Program-made: the position numbers and the translations under genes | From: Pseudomonas urmiensis | Lineage (GTDB): Bacteria; Pseudomonadota; Gammaproteobacteria; Pseudomonadales; Pseudomonadaceae | Assembly: GCF_014268815.2 (NCBI RefSeq) | Contig: NZ_JABWRE020000001.1 | Coordinates: forward strand, 3,105,001 to 3,169,000 | Direction of reading: 5' to 3' | DNA length: 64,000 nt | Notes under the pieces: generated by a model | What the model saw: the letters and a program-made list of their open reading frames with translations, nothing else | Told to the model about the DNA's origin: nothing | Database searches by the model: none | Shown here: in pieces, positions 1-8,750 of the stretch | Position numbering within the stretch: position 1 is the first letter of the stretch | Layout: the number at the start of each line of letters is the position of its first letter

Positions 1-310
1 GGAGCTGACTGCGGCCATCCTCAAGCGCAACGATTTCACCTGGTTCGGCCTGATCGGCTCGAAGACCAAGCGCGTCAAGTTCGAGCACCGCCTGCGTGAA
101 CGCGGTTACGACGACGCCCTGCTGGCAAGGATGCGTTGCCCGATGGGCCTGGCCGAGGTCAAGGGCAAGCTGCCAATCGAGATCGCCGTGTCCATCGCCG
201 CGGAAATCATTGCCACCTACAACGCCTGCTTTGGCCAGCACGACGCTGGCGTGAACGCCGGCCCCATTGCCCAACTGCTGCCGCCCTCTCGGCGCAGCCA
301 AGCCATTTGA
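1..310 (+). CDS. xdhC: xanthine dehydrogenase accessory protein XdhC (C-terminal part)
   Basis: Only the last 102 codons are inside the window (frame from base 2, TGA at 308-310); XdhC proteins are usually about 280 residues. The visible part has the Rossmann-like C-terminal region (WFGLIGSKTKRVKFEHRL, then CPMGLAEVKGKLPIEIAVSIAAE). XdhC binds molybdenum cofactor and inserts the sulfurated form into xanthine dehydrogenase, which oxidises hypoxanthine and xanthine to urate. guaD begins 10 bp downstream on the same strand, as expected for a purine-catabolic operon. xdhA and xdhB presumably lie just outside the left edge; that is inference. Confidence 0.93.
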   Translation, partial: ELTAAILKRNDFTWFGLIGSKTKRVKFEHRLRERGYDDALLARMRCPMGLAEVKGKLPIEIAVSIAAEIIATYNACFGQHDAGVNAGPIAQLLPPSRRSQAI

Positions 311-320
311 CGAGCGTGAT

Positions 321-1625
321 ATGACTGCAACCCGTAAAGCCTACCGATCGGCCATCCTGCACAGCATCGCTGACCCAGCCGAGGTCGGCCTGGAGGCCTC
401 CCATGCCTATTACGAAGACGGCCTGCTGGTAGTCGACGACGGCCGCATCAGTGCCTTGGGGCATGCCAGCGAGCTGCTGCCGACGCTGGATGCCGACATC
501 GAAGTGGTGCACTACCAGGATGCCCTGATCACCCCAGGCTTCATCGATACCCATATCCACTTCCCGCAGACCGGCATGATCGGCTCCTATGGCGAGCAAC
601 TGCTGGACTGGTTGAACACCTACACCTTCCCGTGCGAAAAGCAGTTCGCCGACAAGGCCCATGCCGACAACGTCGCGAAAATCTTCCTCCAGGAACTGCT
701 GCGCAATGGCACCACCACCGCCCTGGTGTTCGGCAGCGTGCACCCCGAGTCGGTCAACGCCCTGTTCGAAGAAGCCCAACGCCTGGACCTGCGCCTGATC
801 GCCGGCAAGGTGATGATGGACCGCAACGCACCGGACTACCTCACCGACACCGCCGAATCTTCCTACAGCGAAAGCAAGGCACTGATCGAGCGCTGGCACG
901 GCAAGGGCCGCCTGCACTACGCAGTTACTCCTCGCTTCGCCCCGACCAGCACCCCAGAGCAACTGGCCCTGGCCGGACAACTGCTCAAGGAGCATCCGGG
1001 CGTGTATATGCACACCCACCTGTCGGAGAACCTCAAGGAAATCGACTGGGTCAAGGCGCTGTTCCCTGAACGCACAGGCTACCTGGACGTCTACGACCAC
1101 TTCGAGCTGCTCGGCGAGCGCTCGGTGTTCGCCCACGGCGTGCACCTGTGCGATGAAGAATGCCAGCGCCTGGCCGAGACCGGTTCGGCGATCGCCTTCT
1201 GCCCGACCTCCAACCTGTTCCTGGGCAGCGGCCTGTTCAACCTGCCGCAAGCGGAGAAGTTCAAGGTCAACGTCGGCCTGGGCACCGACGTGGGGGCCGG
1301 TACCAGCTTCTCACTGCTCAATACCCTCAACGAGGCGTACAAAGTCATGCAGTTGCAGGGCGCTCGCCTGCACCCGTACAAGTCGCTGTACCTGGCCACT
1401 CTCGGCGGCGCCCGCGCGCTGCGCCTGGACGACCGCATCGGCAGCTTGAAGCCTGGCAACGACGCCGACTTCGTGGTGCTCGACTACAAAGCCACGCCGC
1501 TGCTGGACTACCGCATTCAGCAGTCCAACAGCATCGAGGAGACTCTGTTCGTCCTCACCACCCTGGGCGACGACCGTACCGTGCGTGAAACCTTCGCGGC
1601 CGGGCGCTGCGTGCACCAGCGCTAA
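321..1625 (+). CDS. guaD: guanine deaminase
   Basis: A 434-residue amidohydrolase that deaminates guanine to xanthine in the cytoplasm. The metal-binding HxH is at residues 78-80 ([10 protein letters not shown]), followed by THLSEN and the C-terminal GLGTDVGAG motif with the metal-ligand aspartate. The length fits bacterial GuaD (about 435-440). I use the ATG at 321, which follows the xdhC stop by 10 bp. The frame is open further upstream, but that would read into xdhC and add residues not seen in the family. It feeds the xanthine dehydrogenase matured by the upstream xdhC. Its stop overlaps the stop of the convergent aquaporin gene by 4 bp. Confidence 0.95.
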   Translation: MTATRKAYRSAILHSIADPAEVGLEASHAYYEDGLLVVDDGRISALGHASELLPTLDADIEVVHYQDALITPGFIDTHIHFPQTGMIGSYGEQLLDWLNTYTFPCEKQFADKAHADNVAKIFLQELLRNGTTTALVFGSVHPESVNALFEEAQRLDLRLIAGKVMMDRNAPDYLTDTAESSYSESKALIERWHGKGRLHYAVTPRFAPTSTPEQLALAGQLLKEHPGVYMHTHLSENLKEIDWVKALFPERTGYLDVYDHFELLGERSVFAHGVHLCDEECQRLAETGSAIAFCPTSNLFLGSGLFNLPQAEKFKVNVGLGTDVGAGTSFSLLNTLNEAYKVMQLQGARLHPYKSLYLATLGGARALRLDDRIGSLKPGNDADFVVLDYKATPLLDYRIQQSNSIEETLFVLTTLGDDRTVRETFAAGRCVHQR

Positions 1626-2320
1626 GGTTCGCGCGCCAGCCCTCGATACAGCGCGCCGCCGATCACAGCCCCGATCAGCGGCGCCACCCAGAACAGCCAC
1701 AACTGCTGCAACGCCCAGCCTCCCACGAACAACGCCGGCCCGGTGCTACGCGCCGGGTTCACCGAAGTGTTGGTGACCGGGATGGAGATCAAGTGGATAA
1801 GGGTCAGGGCCAGGCCAATGGCAATTGGCGCAAAGCCCGCCGGCGCACGAGCATCGGTGGCGCCCATGATGATCACCAGGAACATCGCCGTCATCACCAC
1901 TTCACTGGTGAACCCCGCCAGCAGCGAATAGCCGCCGGGGGAGTGCTCGGCATAGCCGTTCGAAGCAAGCCCCGACGACAACTCGAAGCCGGCCTTGCCA
2001 CTGGCAATGAAGTAAATCACCGCAGCGGCCAGGATTGCCCCGACCACCTGGGCGACGACGTAGGGCAACAGCTCTTTGGCAGGAAACCGGCCACCGACCA
2101 CCAGCCCTAGCGAAACCGCAGGGTTGAGATGACAACCAGAGATATGGCCGATGGCGAAGGCCATGGTCAGGACGGTGAGACCGAACGCGAACGCGACACC
2201 CAGAACGCCGATGCCGATGGGAGAGCTGGCCGCCAGCACCGCGCTGCCGCATCCCCCCAGGACCAACCAGAATGTGCCGACCAGCTCGGCACCCATGCGC
2301 ACACCCAGGGACGTAGTCAT
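1622..2320 (-). CDS. aqpZ: aquaporin Z
   Basis: A 232-residue MIP-family channel, close to E. coli AqpZ (231). Both pore motifs are present: HLNPAVS in the first half and SVNPARS in the second, with the arginine of the selectivity filter after the second NPA. Six hydrophobic helices can be traced. I chose the ATG at 2320 ([13 protein letters not shown]) because it gives the normal family length; the open frame runs 15 codons further upstream. It is convergent with guaD and overlaps its stop codon. Its placement among purine genes is probably historical, although small polar solutes cannot be excluded as substrates. Nothing in the sequence shows regulation. Confidence 0.93.
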   Translation of the reverse strand: MTTSLGVRMGAELVGTFWLVLGGCGSAVLAASSPIGIGVLGVAFAFGLTVLTMAFAIGHISGCHLNPAVSLGLVVGGRFPAKELLPYVVAQVVGAILAAAVIYFIASGKAGFELSSGLASNGYAEHSPGGYSLLAGFTSEVVMTAMFLVIIMGATDARAPAGFAPIAIGLALTLIHLISIPVTNTSVNPARSTGPALFVGGWALQQLWLFWVAPLIGAVIGGALYRGLAREP

Positions 2321-2429
2321 GGACCTTTCCTCAAGTAGTTGGACGCAACGGTTGCGCAAGCCCAACTGCTTGATGAAGGTTTGCAGGAGTGAAATCTAGC
2401 AGAGCTTTGGCTAATGGCCAGTAACTACT

Positions 2430-2448
2430 GGGGCCGCTGTACGGCCCC
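2430..2448 (-). terminator. possible weak terminator of the GntR regulator gene
   Basis: A perfect 7-bp inverted repeat, GGGGCCG/CGGCCCC, with a 5-nt loop lies 21 bp beyond the stop of the GntR gene. There is no strong T-tract on the minus strand, so termination is only possible. Confidence 0.4.
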
Positions 2449-2468
2449 ATTATCATCCAGGCAAACGA

Positions 2469-3227
2469 TCAACCTTTGGCAGAAGCCTTGGGCTTTTTCT
2501 GCAGCAAGTGCGAGAACACTGCATGCAGGTCGTCCGAGGCGCTCTCCTCGTCCAGGTTCAGCTTGCTGTCGATGTGGTCCATGTGATGCATCATCAGGCT
2601 CACCGCCTGCTGCGCATCGCGCGCTTCGATGGCGTCGATCAGTTGCATGTGCTCATCGTACGAGCAATGCGAGCGGTTGCCGCTTTCGTACTGGGCGATG
2701 ATCAGCGAGGTCTGCGATACCAGGCTGCGCTGGAAACTCACCAGCGGTGCATTACCGGCAGCCTCAGCCAGCTTGAGGTGGAATTCACCGGACAGGCGAA
2801 TACCCGCGCCACGGTCGCCACGCGAGAAGCTGTCGCGCTCTTCGCGAACCATCTGGCGCAGTTCGTTGAGTTGCTCGAGCGTTGCATGCTGCACCGCCAG
2901 CTCAGTGATCGCACGCTCGACCATACGCCGGGAGAAGAACACCTGGCGGGCTTCTTCAACCGTTGGGCTGGCGACAACCGCACCACGATTGGGCCGCAGC
3001 AGCACCACGCTTTCATGGGCCAGACGCGACAGAGCGCGACGGATGATGGTGCGGCTAACACCGAAGATCTCGCCCAGCGCTTCCTCGCTCAACTTGGTGC
3101 CCGGCGCCAGCCGCTGCTCGAGGATCGCCTCGAAAATATGCGCGTAGACGATGTCATCCTGGGTACCACTGCGGCCGGCCTTGCCATTGCGCACAGGTTT
3201 CTTGAGAGGTTGCAGCTGTTCGTTCAT
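2469..3227 (-). CDS. GntR-family (FadR/FCD subfamily) transcriptional regulator, likely of purine catabolism
   Basis: 252 residues from the ATG at 3227. The N-terminal winged helix-turn-helix has the GntR signature (GTKLSEEALGEIFGVSRTII, then LIRRALSRLAHE-like text). The C-terminal FCD effector domain is all-helical, with the usual metal or ligand residues in the region SGEFHLKLAEAAGN. FadR-type regulators bind palindromes of the form TnGTnnnACnA, and such sites (TTGTACACAA and variants) lie directly upstream at 3334-3343 and 3432-3441. Related sites stand before uraH, puuE, glcG, gcl and the NCS1 permease. It is divergent from the NCS2 permease. Autoregulation and control of the purine genes are inferred from this context; the effector is unknown. 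Confidence 0.88.
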   Translation of the reverse strand: MNEQLQPLKKPVRNGKAGRSGTQDDIVYAHIFEAILEQRLAPGTKLSEEALGEIFGVSRTIIRRALSRLAHESVVLLRPNRGAVVASPTVEEARQVFFSRRMVERAITELAVQHATLEQLNELRQMVREERDSFSRGDRGAGIRLSGEFHLKLAEAAGNAPLVSFQRSLVSQTSLIIAQYESGNRSHCSYDEHMQLIDAIEARDAQQAVSLMMHHMDHIDSKLNLDEESASDDLHAVFSHLLQKKPKASAKG

Positions 3228-3333
3228 GGGCACTCGAGCACGGGAATCCGCCAGTCGGACCTTGACTGTAATACCTGTCAGAGGGTGGATGGCAAGCCCT
3301 GGTTGGAAAATAAAGGATAAAGGTATGGGCCTA

Positions 3334-3343
3334 TTGTACACAG
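3334..3343. promoter_or_regulatory. candidate GntR operator in the gntR/permease control region
   Basis: TTGTACACAG, one base off the TTGTACACAA palindrome, lies 107 bp upstream of the gntR start. A longer-spaced TTGT/ACAA pair is at 3396-3407. The 355-bp gene-free interval 3228-3581 holds these sites and that at 3432-3441. Confidence 0.5.
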
Positions 3344-3431
3344 GCTGACCCGTTTCTGCAGGTGGCCTTTCGGCATATAGCCATCAGACGTCAGATTGTT
3401 CGTACAAAAGATAAAACATTATTTGCATTCT

Positions 3432-3441
3432 TTGTACACAA
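3432..3441. promoter_or_regulatory. candidate GntR operator upstream of the NCS2 permease
   Basis: TTGTACACAA, with TTGT/ACAA half sites, lies 141 bp before the GTG of the AzgA-type permease in an AT-richer stretch. It matches the motif found at the other purine promoters of the window. Confidence 0.6.
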
Positions 3442-3581
3442 AAGGATAATCCAGCGAGCAACTTCTTGACCCTGAAGTCAACAAACGGTCGGATGTCTGC
3501 CAATCCCCCTCGCGGAGTCACCAAGTGCATAGCGCAGGTCACTGGCTCCGAACAACAAGAAAGACTTGAGGAGTACTCGCT

Positions 3582-4931
3582 GTGGAAAGCCGCAAATCCG
3601 AAGCCCCTACGCTGGATCTCGCCCCACCGCTCGAAACGAGTTGGCTGGAGCGGATTTTCAAACTCAAGCGACACGGCACCACGGTCAAGACCGAAATGAT
3701 CGCCGGGGTGACCACCTTCATCACCATGGCCTACATCATCTTCGTCAACCCCAACATCATGGCTGACGCCGGCATCGACCACGGGGCAGCGTTCGTCGCC
3801 ACGTGCATCGCCGCCGCCCTTGGTTGCCTGCTGATGGGGCTGTACGCCAACTGGCCGGTTGGCCTGGCACCGGGCATGGGCCTGAATGCCTTCTTCACCT
3901 ATACCGTGGTCGGAACCATGGGGTACACCTGGGAGGCCGCGCTGGGTGCGGTGTTCGTCTCTGGGGTGCTGTTCATGTTCCTGACCTTGTCACGGGTGCG
4001 TGAGTGGCTGCTCAACAGCATCCCAGTGAGCTTGCGTCATGCGATGGGTGCCGGCGTCGGATTGTTTCTCGGACTGATCGGCTTGAAGACTGCAGGCATC
4101 GTTGTCGATAGCCCTGCCACCCTGATCAAGTTGGGCTCGCTGCATGAGCCGGGGCCACTGCTGGCGGCGGTGTGCTTCCTGATGATTGCCGTGCTCAGCT
4201 ACCACCGGGTGTTCGGCGCGATCCTGATCGCCATCATCACCGTTACCTTGGCAGGCTGGGGTCTGGGCCTGGTGCAGTATGGCGGGGTGTTCTCGCTGCC
4301 GCCGAGCCTGGCGCCGACCTGGATGGCCATGGATGTGGCGGGTGTGTTCAACGTCAGCATGATCAGCGTGGTCCTGGCGTTCTTGTTCGTGCATATGTTC
4401 GACACGGCGGGGACCTTGATGGGCGTTGCCCAGCGGGCCAACCTGGTAGCGGCGGATGGCAAGATCGAGAACCTGTCGCGGGCGCTGAAGGCAGACAGTG
4501 CGTCGAGCGTCTTTGGTGCTGCGGTGGGCGTGCCACCGGTGACCAGCTATGTGGAGAGTGCTGCGGGCGTGGCAGCGGGTGGGCGCACCGGGCTGACCGC
4601 CGTGGTGGTCGGGCTGCTGTTTGTCGCGGCGATGTTCTTTGCCCCGCTGGCGGGGATGATTCCTGCTTATGCCACCGCGGGGGCGCTGATCTATGTGGCG
4701 ATGCTGATGATGGGAAGCATGGCGCACATTCACTGGGATGAGGCGACTGACAGCATTCCGGCGATTGTCACGGTGATCATGATGCCGTTGACGTTTTCGG
4801 TGGCCGATGGGATTGCCTTGGGGTTCATCAGCTATGTGGTGCTCAAGGCGGGGACTGGGAAGTACAAGGAGATCTCGGCTAGCCTTTGGGTGCTTTGTGC
4901 GATCTTTATTGCCAAGTTTGTGTTTCTTTGA
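3582..4931 (+). CDS. AzgA/PbuG-type purine permease (NCS2 superfamily)
   Basis: A 449-residue multi-spanning transporter. The N-terminal text ITMAYIIFVNPNIMADAG and the segment GLAPGMGLNAFFTYTVVG mark the AzgA-like adenine/guanine/hypoxanthine permeases, and MGAGVGLFLGLIGLK follows as usual. The start is GTG at 3582, supported by a strong GAGGAG 8 bp upstream. It imports nucleobases with protons and so supplies the pathway that follows. It stands alone on the plus strand, divergent from gntR, with candidate operators in the shared control region. A large inverted-repeat element begins 30 bp after its stop. The exact base transported cannot be read from the sequence. Confidence 0.9.
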   Translation: MESRKSEAPTLDLAPPLETSWLERIFKLKRHGTTVKTEMIAGVTTFITMAYIIFVNPNIMADAGIDHGAAFVATCIAAALGCLLMGLYANWPVGLAPGMGLNAFFTYTVVGTMGYTWEAALGAVFVSGVLFMFLTLSRVREWLLNSIPVSLRHAMGAGVGLFLGLIGLKTAGIVVDSPATLIKLGSLHEPGPLLAAVCFLMIAVLSYHRVFGAILIAIITVTLAGWGLGLVQYGGVFSLPPSLAPTWMAMDVAGVFNVSMISVVLAFLFVHMFDTAGTLMGVAQRANLVAADGKIENLSRALKADSASSVFGAAVGVPPVTSYVESAAGVAAGGRTGLTAVVVGLLFVAAMFFAPLAGMIPAYATAGALIYVAMLMMGSMAHIHWDEATDSIPAIVTVIMMPLTFSVADGIALGFISYVVLKAGTGKYKEISASLWVLCAIFIAKFVFL

Positions 4932-4961
4932 GGTGGGCTTGGGCTTCTAGAGATTTGAGCT

Positions 4962-5765
4962 TATCCATTTGAGGGGACGGCGCTACTGGCCCCTTCCGCC
5001 CTTACGGCGGCCTACTTTGGTCTTGGCCAAAGTAGGCAAAGCCGCTCGCTCCTGCATACGGCCCCTGCGCTGCGCTCCGGGGTCCCTTCGCGCCGGCGCC
5101 TTCCAGGCCCGCGCGGCCTACGATTTGCTGCGCAAATCTACATCTCGCGCCTTCGGCCGCGCCGAAGGGTGCTATCGCACCTGGCCCTCCAGACACCTCT
5201 GCTCAGCCTCCTGAAGTCGCGAATCTGCGGCGCCTGAACCTGCGCGCACGAAGATCAAGAGCAGCGAATCGCTGCGCTCTCGCAGAAGCCAAGGCCAAGG
5301 TTTGAATTTTTCTTTTGTGTTGTTTGTTCTGGCCTCTTCGCGGGGCAAGCCCGCTCCCACGATACCGCGCCGCTTTTGGTTGGCGGTGACTCGTGGGAGC
5401 GGGCTTGCCCCGCGATGGCGTCCAACTATCCACCACACCTGGCACTATCGCCAGATAACGCCAGCCCAGTCGCCGCCACTAACTTCGCGACTTCAGGAGG
5501 CCGAGCGTAGGTGTCTGGAGGGCCAGGTGCGCAGCACCCTTCGGCGTAGCCGAAGGCGCGAGATGTAGATTTGCGTAGCAAATCGTAGGCCGCGCGGGCC
5601 TGGAAGACACCGAAGCGAGGGGACCCGAAGCGCAGCGTAGGGCCGGATGGTGGAGCGCAGCCTTTTTTGGTTACTTTTGGCTGGGCCGGCACACGGGGCG
5701 TTTGCCAAAAAGTGACCCGCCGTAAGGGCGGAAGGGTGCCTAAATGTCGCCATCGCGAATGGATA
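4962..5765. repeat. 804-bp long inverted-repeat element with central REP pair (copy A)
   Basis: The element is bounded by TATCCATT (4962-4969) and its complement AATGGATA (5758-5765). The left arm (about 4987-5222) and right arm (about 5484-5740) are inverted copies. The match is near perfect over the stretch containing GCGGCCTACGATTTGCT and CCTGAAGTCGCGAA, and looser in the outer third. The interior holds a REP pair (about 5336-5416). A second complete copy lies at 40356-41141 and a left half at 38665-40301. Open frames inside it are in arm sequence repeated elsewhere and have no convincing start signals, so I call no genes. It fills the 950-bp gap between the permease and uraH. Confidence 0.85.
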
Positions 5766-5819
5766 TGTACACAAAACCACAAACAACACAAAACCACAAA
5801 ACCACAAAACCATCAGACG

Positions 5820-5848
5820 AAAAAAAGCCCGCCAGTGTGAGAGCGGGC
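5820..5848 (-). terminator. Rho-independent terminator of uraH
   Basis: Read on the minus strand, the stem GCCCGC/GCGGGC is followed by a run of seven T residues, 32 bp after the uraH stop. Confidence 0.75.
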
Positions 5849-5880
5849 CAAAGACCTACGAAGATTCTTCTAGCGACCAA

Positions 5881-6234
5881 CTAGCTTCCACGATAGGTCG
5901 AGTAGCTATAGGGCGAGATCAGCAGCGGCACATGGTAGTGCTCCTGCTTTTCATCAATCCCAAACCGCAGCACCACAACATCCAGGAACGCCGCTTCTGG
6001 CAAAGCCACGCCCCGAGCCCGATAGTAGTCCCCAGCACTGAACTGCAACTGGTACACCCCAGTGCGGTAGTCATCACCCTGCAGCAACGGCGCATCGACC
6101 CGGCCATCGCTATTGGTCAGCGCAGTATTCACCAACTCCAGCTGCTGGCCTTCGACACGGTACAACTCGACCTTGATCGAGCTGCCCGGGCAGCCATGCG
6201 CAGCATCCAGTACGTGAGTAGTCAAACGTCCCAT
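5881..6234 (-). CDS. uraH: 5-hydroxyisourate hydrolase (transthyretin-like)
   Basis: 117 residues, typical of HIU hydrolases. The N-terminal signature LTTHVLDAAHGCPG is present with the catalytic histidine at residue 7, and the protein ends in the diagnostic YRGS tetrapeptide (114-117). It hydrolyses 5-hydroxyisourate, the product of PuuD, to OHCU. A GAGGCGA ribosome site precedes the ATG. It is divergent from puuE; the 390-bp region between them holds two TTGTnnACAA-type palindromes, one for each direction. Its terminator lies at 5820-5848. Confidence 0.96.
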   Translation of the reverse strand: MGRLTTHVLDAAHGCPGSSIKVELYRVEGQQLELVNTALTNSDGRVDAPLLQGDDYRTGVYQLQFSAGDYYRARGVALPEAAFLDVVVLRFGIDEKQEHYHVPLLISPYSYSTYRGS

Positions 6235-6341
6235 GTGCTTGTCGCCTCTTGTTCAAATCGTGGGCAGAAAATACCCAGCAGGCACCACGAAAGCGCCTAC
6301 CGTGTGTGGGAATGGCGCCATTAAGACACTTTCTCTAAAAA

Positions 6342-6351
6342 TTGTACACAA
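6342..6351. promoter_or_regulatory. candidate purine operator upstream of uraH
   Basis: TTGTACACAA in an AT-rich patch, 108 bp upstream of the uraH ATG. It is the same motif as at 3432, 16209, 16349 and 31174. Confidence 0.65.
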
Positions 6352-6536
6352 TTTTTTCGACCCTTGCGTAACACCCCGGTAACCTCCCCCAAGAATAGGC
6401 CACCAGTCGCCAAATATAGGCGCCATGCACACGCCAAGGTCATTAGCTGACCAAACAGGCAGGTTTCTTGCAATACATTCTCAGGCGACAAAAGGGAAGA
6501 AATGCGGAAAAACAGGCTTACAAATGATTTCAGAAG

Positions 6537-6546
6537 TTGTATACAA
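6537..6546. promoter_or_regulatory. candidate purine operator upstream of puuE
   Basis: TTGTATACAA, a perfect 10-bp palindrome, 78 bp before the puuE GTG. It is paired with the uraH site 195 bp away in the divergent control region 6235-6623. Confidence 0.7.
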
Positions 6547-6623
6547 TCAGCCCATCCGGTGAGTGCGACAACCCGACGCGGGTCCACCCACCCCCGCACA
6601 CACGTACAAGAAGGAAGACTGCA

Positions 6624-7550
6624 GTGAGCGCTGACTACCCTCGCGACCTGATCGGTTACGGCAACAACCCACCTCACCCGCAATGGCCGGGTAACGCCCG
6701 CATTGCCTTGTCTTTCGTCCTCAATTACGAAGAAGGTGGCGAGCGCAACATCCTGCACGGTGATAAAGAGTCCGAAGCCTTCCTCTCAGAGATGGTCGCG
6801 GCGCAACCGCTGCAAGGCCAACGCAACATGAGCATGGAGTCGCTCTACGAGTACGGCAGCCGCGCCGGCGTATGGCGCCTGCTCAAACTGTTCAAGGACA
6901 CCGGCGTACCGCTGACCATCTTCGCCGTGGCCATGGCCGCCCAGCGCCACCCCGACGTGATTCGCGCCATGGCCCAAGCCGGCCATGAAATCTGCAGCCA
7001 CGGCTACCGCTGGATCGACTACCAGAACATGGACGAGGCGCAGGAGCGCGAGCACATGCTCGAAGCCATCCGCATCCTCACCGAACTCACCGGCGAACGC
7101 CCACTGGGCTGGTACACCGGCCGCACCGGGCCGAACACCCGCCGCCTGGTGATGGAGGAAGGCGGCTTCCTCTATGACAGCGACACCTACGATGACGACC
7201 TGCCCTACTGGGAGCCGAACAACCCGACCGACAAGCCGCACCTGGTGATCCCCTACACCCTGGACACCAATGACATGCGCTTCACCCAGGTGCAGGGCTT
7301 CAACTGCGGCGAGCAGTTCTTCCAGTACCTCAAGGACGCCTTCGACGTGCTCTACGAAGAAGGTGCCGAGGCGCCGAAAATGCTCTCGATCGGCCTGCAC
7401 TGCCGCCTGGTCGGCCGCCCGGCTCGCCTGGCTGCACTGAAGCGCTTCGTCGAATACGCCAAGAGCCATGAGCAGGTCTGGTTCGCCCGTCGCGTGGATA
7501 TCGCCCGCCACTGGCACACCACCCACCCGTACAAGAAAGAGAACGCCTGA
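6624..7550 (+). CDS. puuE: allantoinase PuuE (polysaccharide-deacetylase type)
   Basis: 308 residues, the normal PuuE length. It belongs to the metal-independent, chitin-deacetylase-like allantoinases: the early motif YEEGGERNILHGD, then GHEICSHGYRW and the PuuE-specific region GWYTGRTGPNTRRLV. It hydrolyses allantoin to allantoate. The start is GTG at 6624, preceded by AAGGAAG at 6611-6617. An upstream in-frame TTG at 6537 lies in the operator and would add 29 unrelated residues. It heads the operon puuE-uraD-allA-puuD, with a TGATG junction to uraD. Confidence 0.95.
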   Translation: MSADYPRDLIGYGNNPPHPQWPGNARIALSFVLNYEEGGERNILHGDKESEAFLSEMVAAQPLQGQRNMSMESLYEYGSRAGVWRLLKLFKDTGVPLTIFAVAMAAQRHPDVIRAMAQAGHEICSHGYRWIDYQNMDEAQEREHMLEAIRILTELTGERPLGWYTGRTGPNTRRLVMEEGGFLYDSDTYDDDLPYWEPNNPTDKPHLVIPYTLDTNDMRFTQVQGFNCGEQFFQYLKDAFDVLYEEGAEAPKMLSIGLHCRLVGRPARLAALKRFVEYAKSHEQVWFARRVDIARHWHTTHPYKKENA

Positions 7551-8065
7551 TGACCGCCTTCAAGACCCTCACGCCATCGACCCTGAGCCGCGACGCCTTC
7601 GTCAGTGCCTTCGCCGACATCTACGAGCACTCGCCGTGGGTCGCCGAGAAGGCCTATGACCTCGGCCAACGGGTCGAGCTGGACGAGATCGAGGCGCTGC
7701 ACCAGCGCATGAGCGATATCCTCCTGAGCGCCAACCACAGCGACCAGCTGGCCCTGATCAACGCTCACCCGGACCTCGCTGGCAAGGCCGCGATCCAGGG
7801 CGAGCTGACCGAGTCGAGCACCAACGAGCAGGCCGGCGCCGGTATCCACCAGTGCACCGCCGAAGAGTTCGCTCGCTTCACCGAACTCAACGATGCCTAC
7901 AAGGCCAAGTTCCAATTCCCGTTCATCATGGCGGTCAAGGGCAGCAACCGGCACCAGATTCTCGCCGCCTTCGAAAAACGCATCCATAACGATGCTGATA
8001 CCGAATTCAAGGAAGCCCTGGCGCAGATCAACCTGATCGCGCTGTTCCGCCTGCTGCAATTGTAA
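7550..8065 (+). CDS. uraD: OHCU decarboxylase
   Basis: 171 residues. It decarboxylates 2-oxo-4-hydroxy-4-carboxy-5-ureidoimidazoline to S-allantoin, completing uricolysis after PuuD and UraH. The conserved catalytic block is visible: HPDLAGK with His73, then LTESSTNEQAGAG. The length agrees with single-domain bacterial UraD. The ATG overlaps the puuE TGA by one base (TGATG), showing translational coupling. The next gene, allA, starts 109 bp downstream; that spacer has no open frame able to encode allantoicase. Confidence 0.95.
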   Translation: MTAFKTLTPSTLSRDAFVSAFADIYEHSPWVAEKAYDLGQRVELDEIEALHQRMSDILLSANHSDQLALINAHPDLAGKAAIQGELTESSTNEQAGAGIHQCTAEEFARFTELNDAYKAKFQFPFIMAVKGSNRHQILAAFEKRIHNDADTEFKEALAQINLIALFRLLQL

Positions 8066-8174
8066 GGACACACCGTCAAGGCCTGGCCCGAGTGCACCAC
8101 GTGAGCGCACCCAGGGCCTGACCCAAGGCAGTTGTCCAACCCTACATAGAACATAGAAAAAAGAGATAACAAGC

Positions 8175-8678
8175 ATGCGCACACTAGTGATCGAGCCCCT
8201 GACCAAAGAAGCCTTTGCCCCGTTCGGTGACGTGATCGAAACCGATGGCAGCGACCACTTCATGATCAACAACGGCTCGACCATGCGCTTCCACAAGCTC
8301 GCCACGGTCGAAACCGCCGAGCCCGAGGACAAAGCGATCATCAGCATCTTCCGCGCCGACGCCCTGGAAATGCCCTTGACCGTACGCATGCTCGAACGCC
8401 ATCCGCTGGGCAGCCAGGCTTTCATTCCGCTGCTCGGCAACCCCTTTCTGATCGTGGTCGCGCCAGTTGGCGATGCACCTGTATCAGGTTTGGTCCGCGC
8501 TTTCCGCAGCAACGGCAGGCAGGGCATTAATTACCATCGCGGCGTTTGGCACCACCCGGTGCTGACGATCGAAAAGCGGGATGACTTCCTGGTGGTTGAT
8601 CGCAGTGGTTCCGGCAACAACTGCGACGAGCATTATTTCACCGAGGAACAGATGCTGATCCTCAATCCCCACCAATAA
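8175..8678 (+). CDS. allA: ureidoglycolate lyase
   Basis: 167 residues, a cupin-fold AllA homologue that splits ureidoglycolate to glyoxylate and urea. Conserved features are the N-terminal PLTKEAFAPFGDVIE, the active-site strand NYHRGVWHHPVL with its histidines, and the C-terminal region DEHYF. It is third in the puuE operon. The 109-bp spacer in front contains an imperfect inverted repeat (GGCCTGG near 8082 and CCAGGGCC near 8113). Allantoate-to-ureidoglycolate conversion is not encoded in the window, so the source of its substrate must be elsewhere. Confidence 0.94.
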   Translation: MRTLVIEPLTKEAFAPFGDVIETDGSDHFMINNGSTMRFHKLATVETAEPEDKAIISIFRADALEMPLTVRMLERHPLGSQAFIPLLGNPFLIVVAPVGDAPVSGLVRAFRSNGRQGINYHRGVWHHPVLTIEKRDDFLVVDRSGSGNNCDEHYFTEEQMLILNPHQ

Positions 8679-8750
8679 GAAAAGGTCGGTCATCCAAGCA
8701 CTGGGCGACATGCTCAGTGCCTGAACCGTGACCGGCAAGAGGTACATACT

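Noticed and set aside
5765..5774. ATGTACACAA, one base off the purine operator
   Set aside because: It lies at the end of repeat element A and more than 100 bp beyond the 3' end of uraH, not in a promoter region; likely chance.
4969..5797. Several small open frames in repeat element A (and in copies at 38642-40896)
   Set aside because: They lie in inverted-repeat sequence present in several copies, appear on both strands in different frames, and have no ribosome sites or recognisable domains.
6537..6623. Upstream TTG start for puuE
   Set aside because: The TTG lies within the operator palindrome; the GTG at 6624 has a good ribosome site and gives the normal protein length.
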